A stretch of DNA of 58,324 nt. Source: a virus. Numbering within the stretch: position 1 is the stretch's first letter; each line of letters opens with the position of its first letter. Position numbers and translations under genes: made by a program. The stretch is from the IMG/VR virus record IMGVR_UViG_3300043602_000067, positions 1-58,324 of that record. One strand, given 5' to 3'. Of this stretch, positions 57,641-58,324 are shown one piece after another. Under the pieces are notes generated by a model. That model saw only the letters and a list, made by a program, of their open reading frames with translations, made no database searches and was not told the DNA's origin.

Positions 57641-57929
57641 CCAGCATCTCCTCTATCTCCCTCGCCTTCCACCACTGCTGGCCGTCAGGCTCGTGCGTGC
57701 GCTCAGTCCAGCGCTCCCTCTTGGCGATGAGCCGAATGGCCTCGGGCGTCACGTTGTACTGCTCGGCCAGCTCCGCTGTCGTCCAAGGCACCGTCATGGA
57801 GTCCACGCGGCGCCGTATCTCCTTGATCTGATCGTCGGTCAGCTTGCGTGTATGCGGCAGCCTGCCCTGCGTCTGTTCGATCAGCTCCCGCTCGCGCGGT
57901 GTCCAGTCTCTAGGCAGGCGCGATACCAA
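57630..57929 (-). CDS. Helix-turn-helix protein, 99 aa
   Basis: LTDDQIKEIRRRV ... WTTAELAEQYNVTPEAIRLIAKRERW is a clear homeodomain-like HTH. The C-terminus is acidic with WWKAREIEEML. It may regulate transcription or act as a small DNA-binding accessory of the helicase. The start is uncertain: TTG 57929 (used) or GTG 57989, which would overlap the upstream gene by 80 bases. Confidence 0.65.
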   Translation of the reverse strand: MVSRLPRDWTPRERELIEQTQGRLPHTRKLTDDQIKEIRRRVDSMTVPWTTAELAEQYNVTPEAIRLIAKRERWTERTHEPDGQQWWKAREIEEMLGDE

Positions 57930-58324
57930 GGACTGCGCGCTCCAATGGGGTGAGATCCCAGACCGCCAGCACTGCGTACAGGTCACCACCGAGAGGCTTC
58001 AGCAAGGCCGGATCACCAACTCGCCGGGTAGTGCGTGGCTGGCGCCACGTTGCCTCGAAGAGCGTGGCGTAGTTAGACAGGTCGTGCCCCGGTCGGAGGT
58101 GGGCGGGCACAGAGGGCACGTCTGCGATCAGCCCAGTCCAGTCCTGCTCGATCCTTGTGCGCGCCCAGCCGTTCGGTCCACGTACGGTAAACCGCTTCGA
58201 CGCAGCGCGATTGTTGTCGCGCCAGTTGCCTTCGGGGCCGTAGACAGCCTGTGCGCCTTCCCATGTGATGTGCACCAGCGTCTGGTCGGCGCGTGCAACG
58301 GCCAGTCGCGGTTGTCGATCGACG
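57910..58324 (-). CDS. C-terminal part of an unknown leftward gene
   Basis: The frame is open from the right edge to the TAG at 57910; at least 137 residues are visible. It contains WEGAQAVYGPEGNWRDNN, then PAHLRPGHDLSNYATLFEATWRQ, and ends in helices (YAVLAVWDLTPLERAVLGIAPA). No family recognised. By position it could be the end of a replication gene entering from outside the window; it does not continue the left-edge primase in frame. Confidence 0.55.
   Translation of the reverse strand, partial: VDRQPRLAVARADQTLVHITWEGAQAVYGPEGNWRDNNRAASKRFTVRGPNGWARTRIEQDWTGLIADVPSVPAHLRPGHDLSNYATLFEATWRQPRTTRRVGDPALLKPLGGDLYAVLAVWDLTPLERAVLGIAPA

Noticed and set aside
1-58324. Direct terminal repeats at the window ends
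   Set aside because: The first and last tens of bases show no shared stretch by eye.

Overview
The window is almost the whole genome of a GC-rich tailed phage with a siphovirus-type gene set. It has small and large terminase, portal, a protease-scaffold fusion, major capsid protein, tail terminator, tail tube, tail-assembly chaperone with a -1 frameshift, a 967-residue tape measure and a long block of fibre-like proteins. TTGACA / TAnnnT promoters, many GTG starts, AAGGAGG ribosome sites and several small conserved proteins of the kind seen in actinobacteriophages point to an actinobacterial host; this is inference, since no host gene is present. I found no integrase, transposase, CRISPR array, rRNA or convincing tRNA.

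Layout. Position 1 to 610 is transcribed leftward: the start of a primase-polymerase, cut by the window edge, and an excisionase-like helix-turn-helix gene. A divergent control region (611-889) separates these from a long rightward block, 890-48525. Its early part (890-7040) carries a cytosine methyltransferase, a RuvB-like ATPase, a RepA-like helicase and many small overlapping genes. A second copy of the control-region motifs lies at 7062-7318 and is followed by a run of small conserved hypothetical genes (7376-11585). A promoter at 11863 then leads into a secreted sulfatase, zinc-ribbon and C2H2 mini-proteins, a small P-loop protein and tiny membrane proteins (11952-16402). Terminase, a 650-bp non-coding region full of nested inverted repeats, head genes, a 1009-residue glycosyltransferase-methyltransferase-glycosyltransferase fusion, neck, tail and fibre genes follow. 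The block ends with a papain-like cysteine peptidase, an HExxH metallopeptidase and a holin-like protein.

From 48542 to the right edge everything is leftward and concerns DNA metabolism: VRR-NUC nuclease, acidic single-strand-binding-like protein, Sak4-like RecA-fold ATPase, MT-A70 adenine methyltransferase, RecB/Cas4-like nuclease with an iron-sulfur cysteine set, endonuclease VII-like HNH protein, a uracil-DNA glycosylase fused to DNA polymerase I, a SNF2 helicase and a helix-turn-helix protein. The leftward genes at both edges suggest one operon interrupted by the ends of a circular or circularly permuted map, with its promoter near 656-685. The two cut genes do not join in frame as given, so this is unproven.

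The most unusual features are: a candidate large structured RNA between terminase and portal, followed by a leader in which two start codons pair with each other; the phage-borne sulfatase with signal peptide; the triple-domain glycosylation enzyme inside the virion gene block; the duplicated operator module; the two unrelated peptidases in the place where an endolysin is expected; and the UDG-polymerase fusion.
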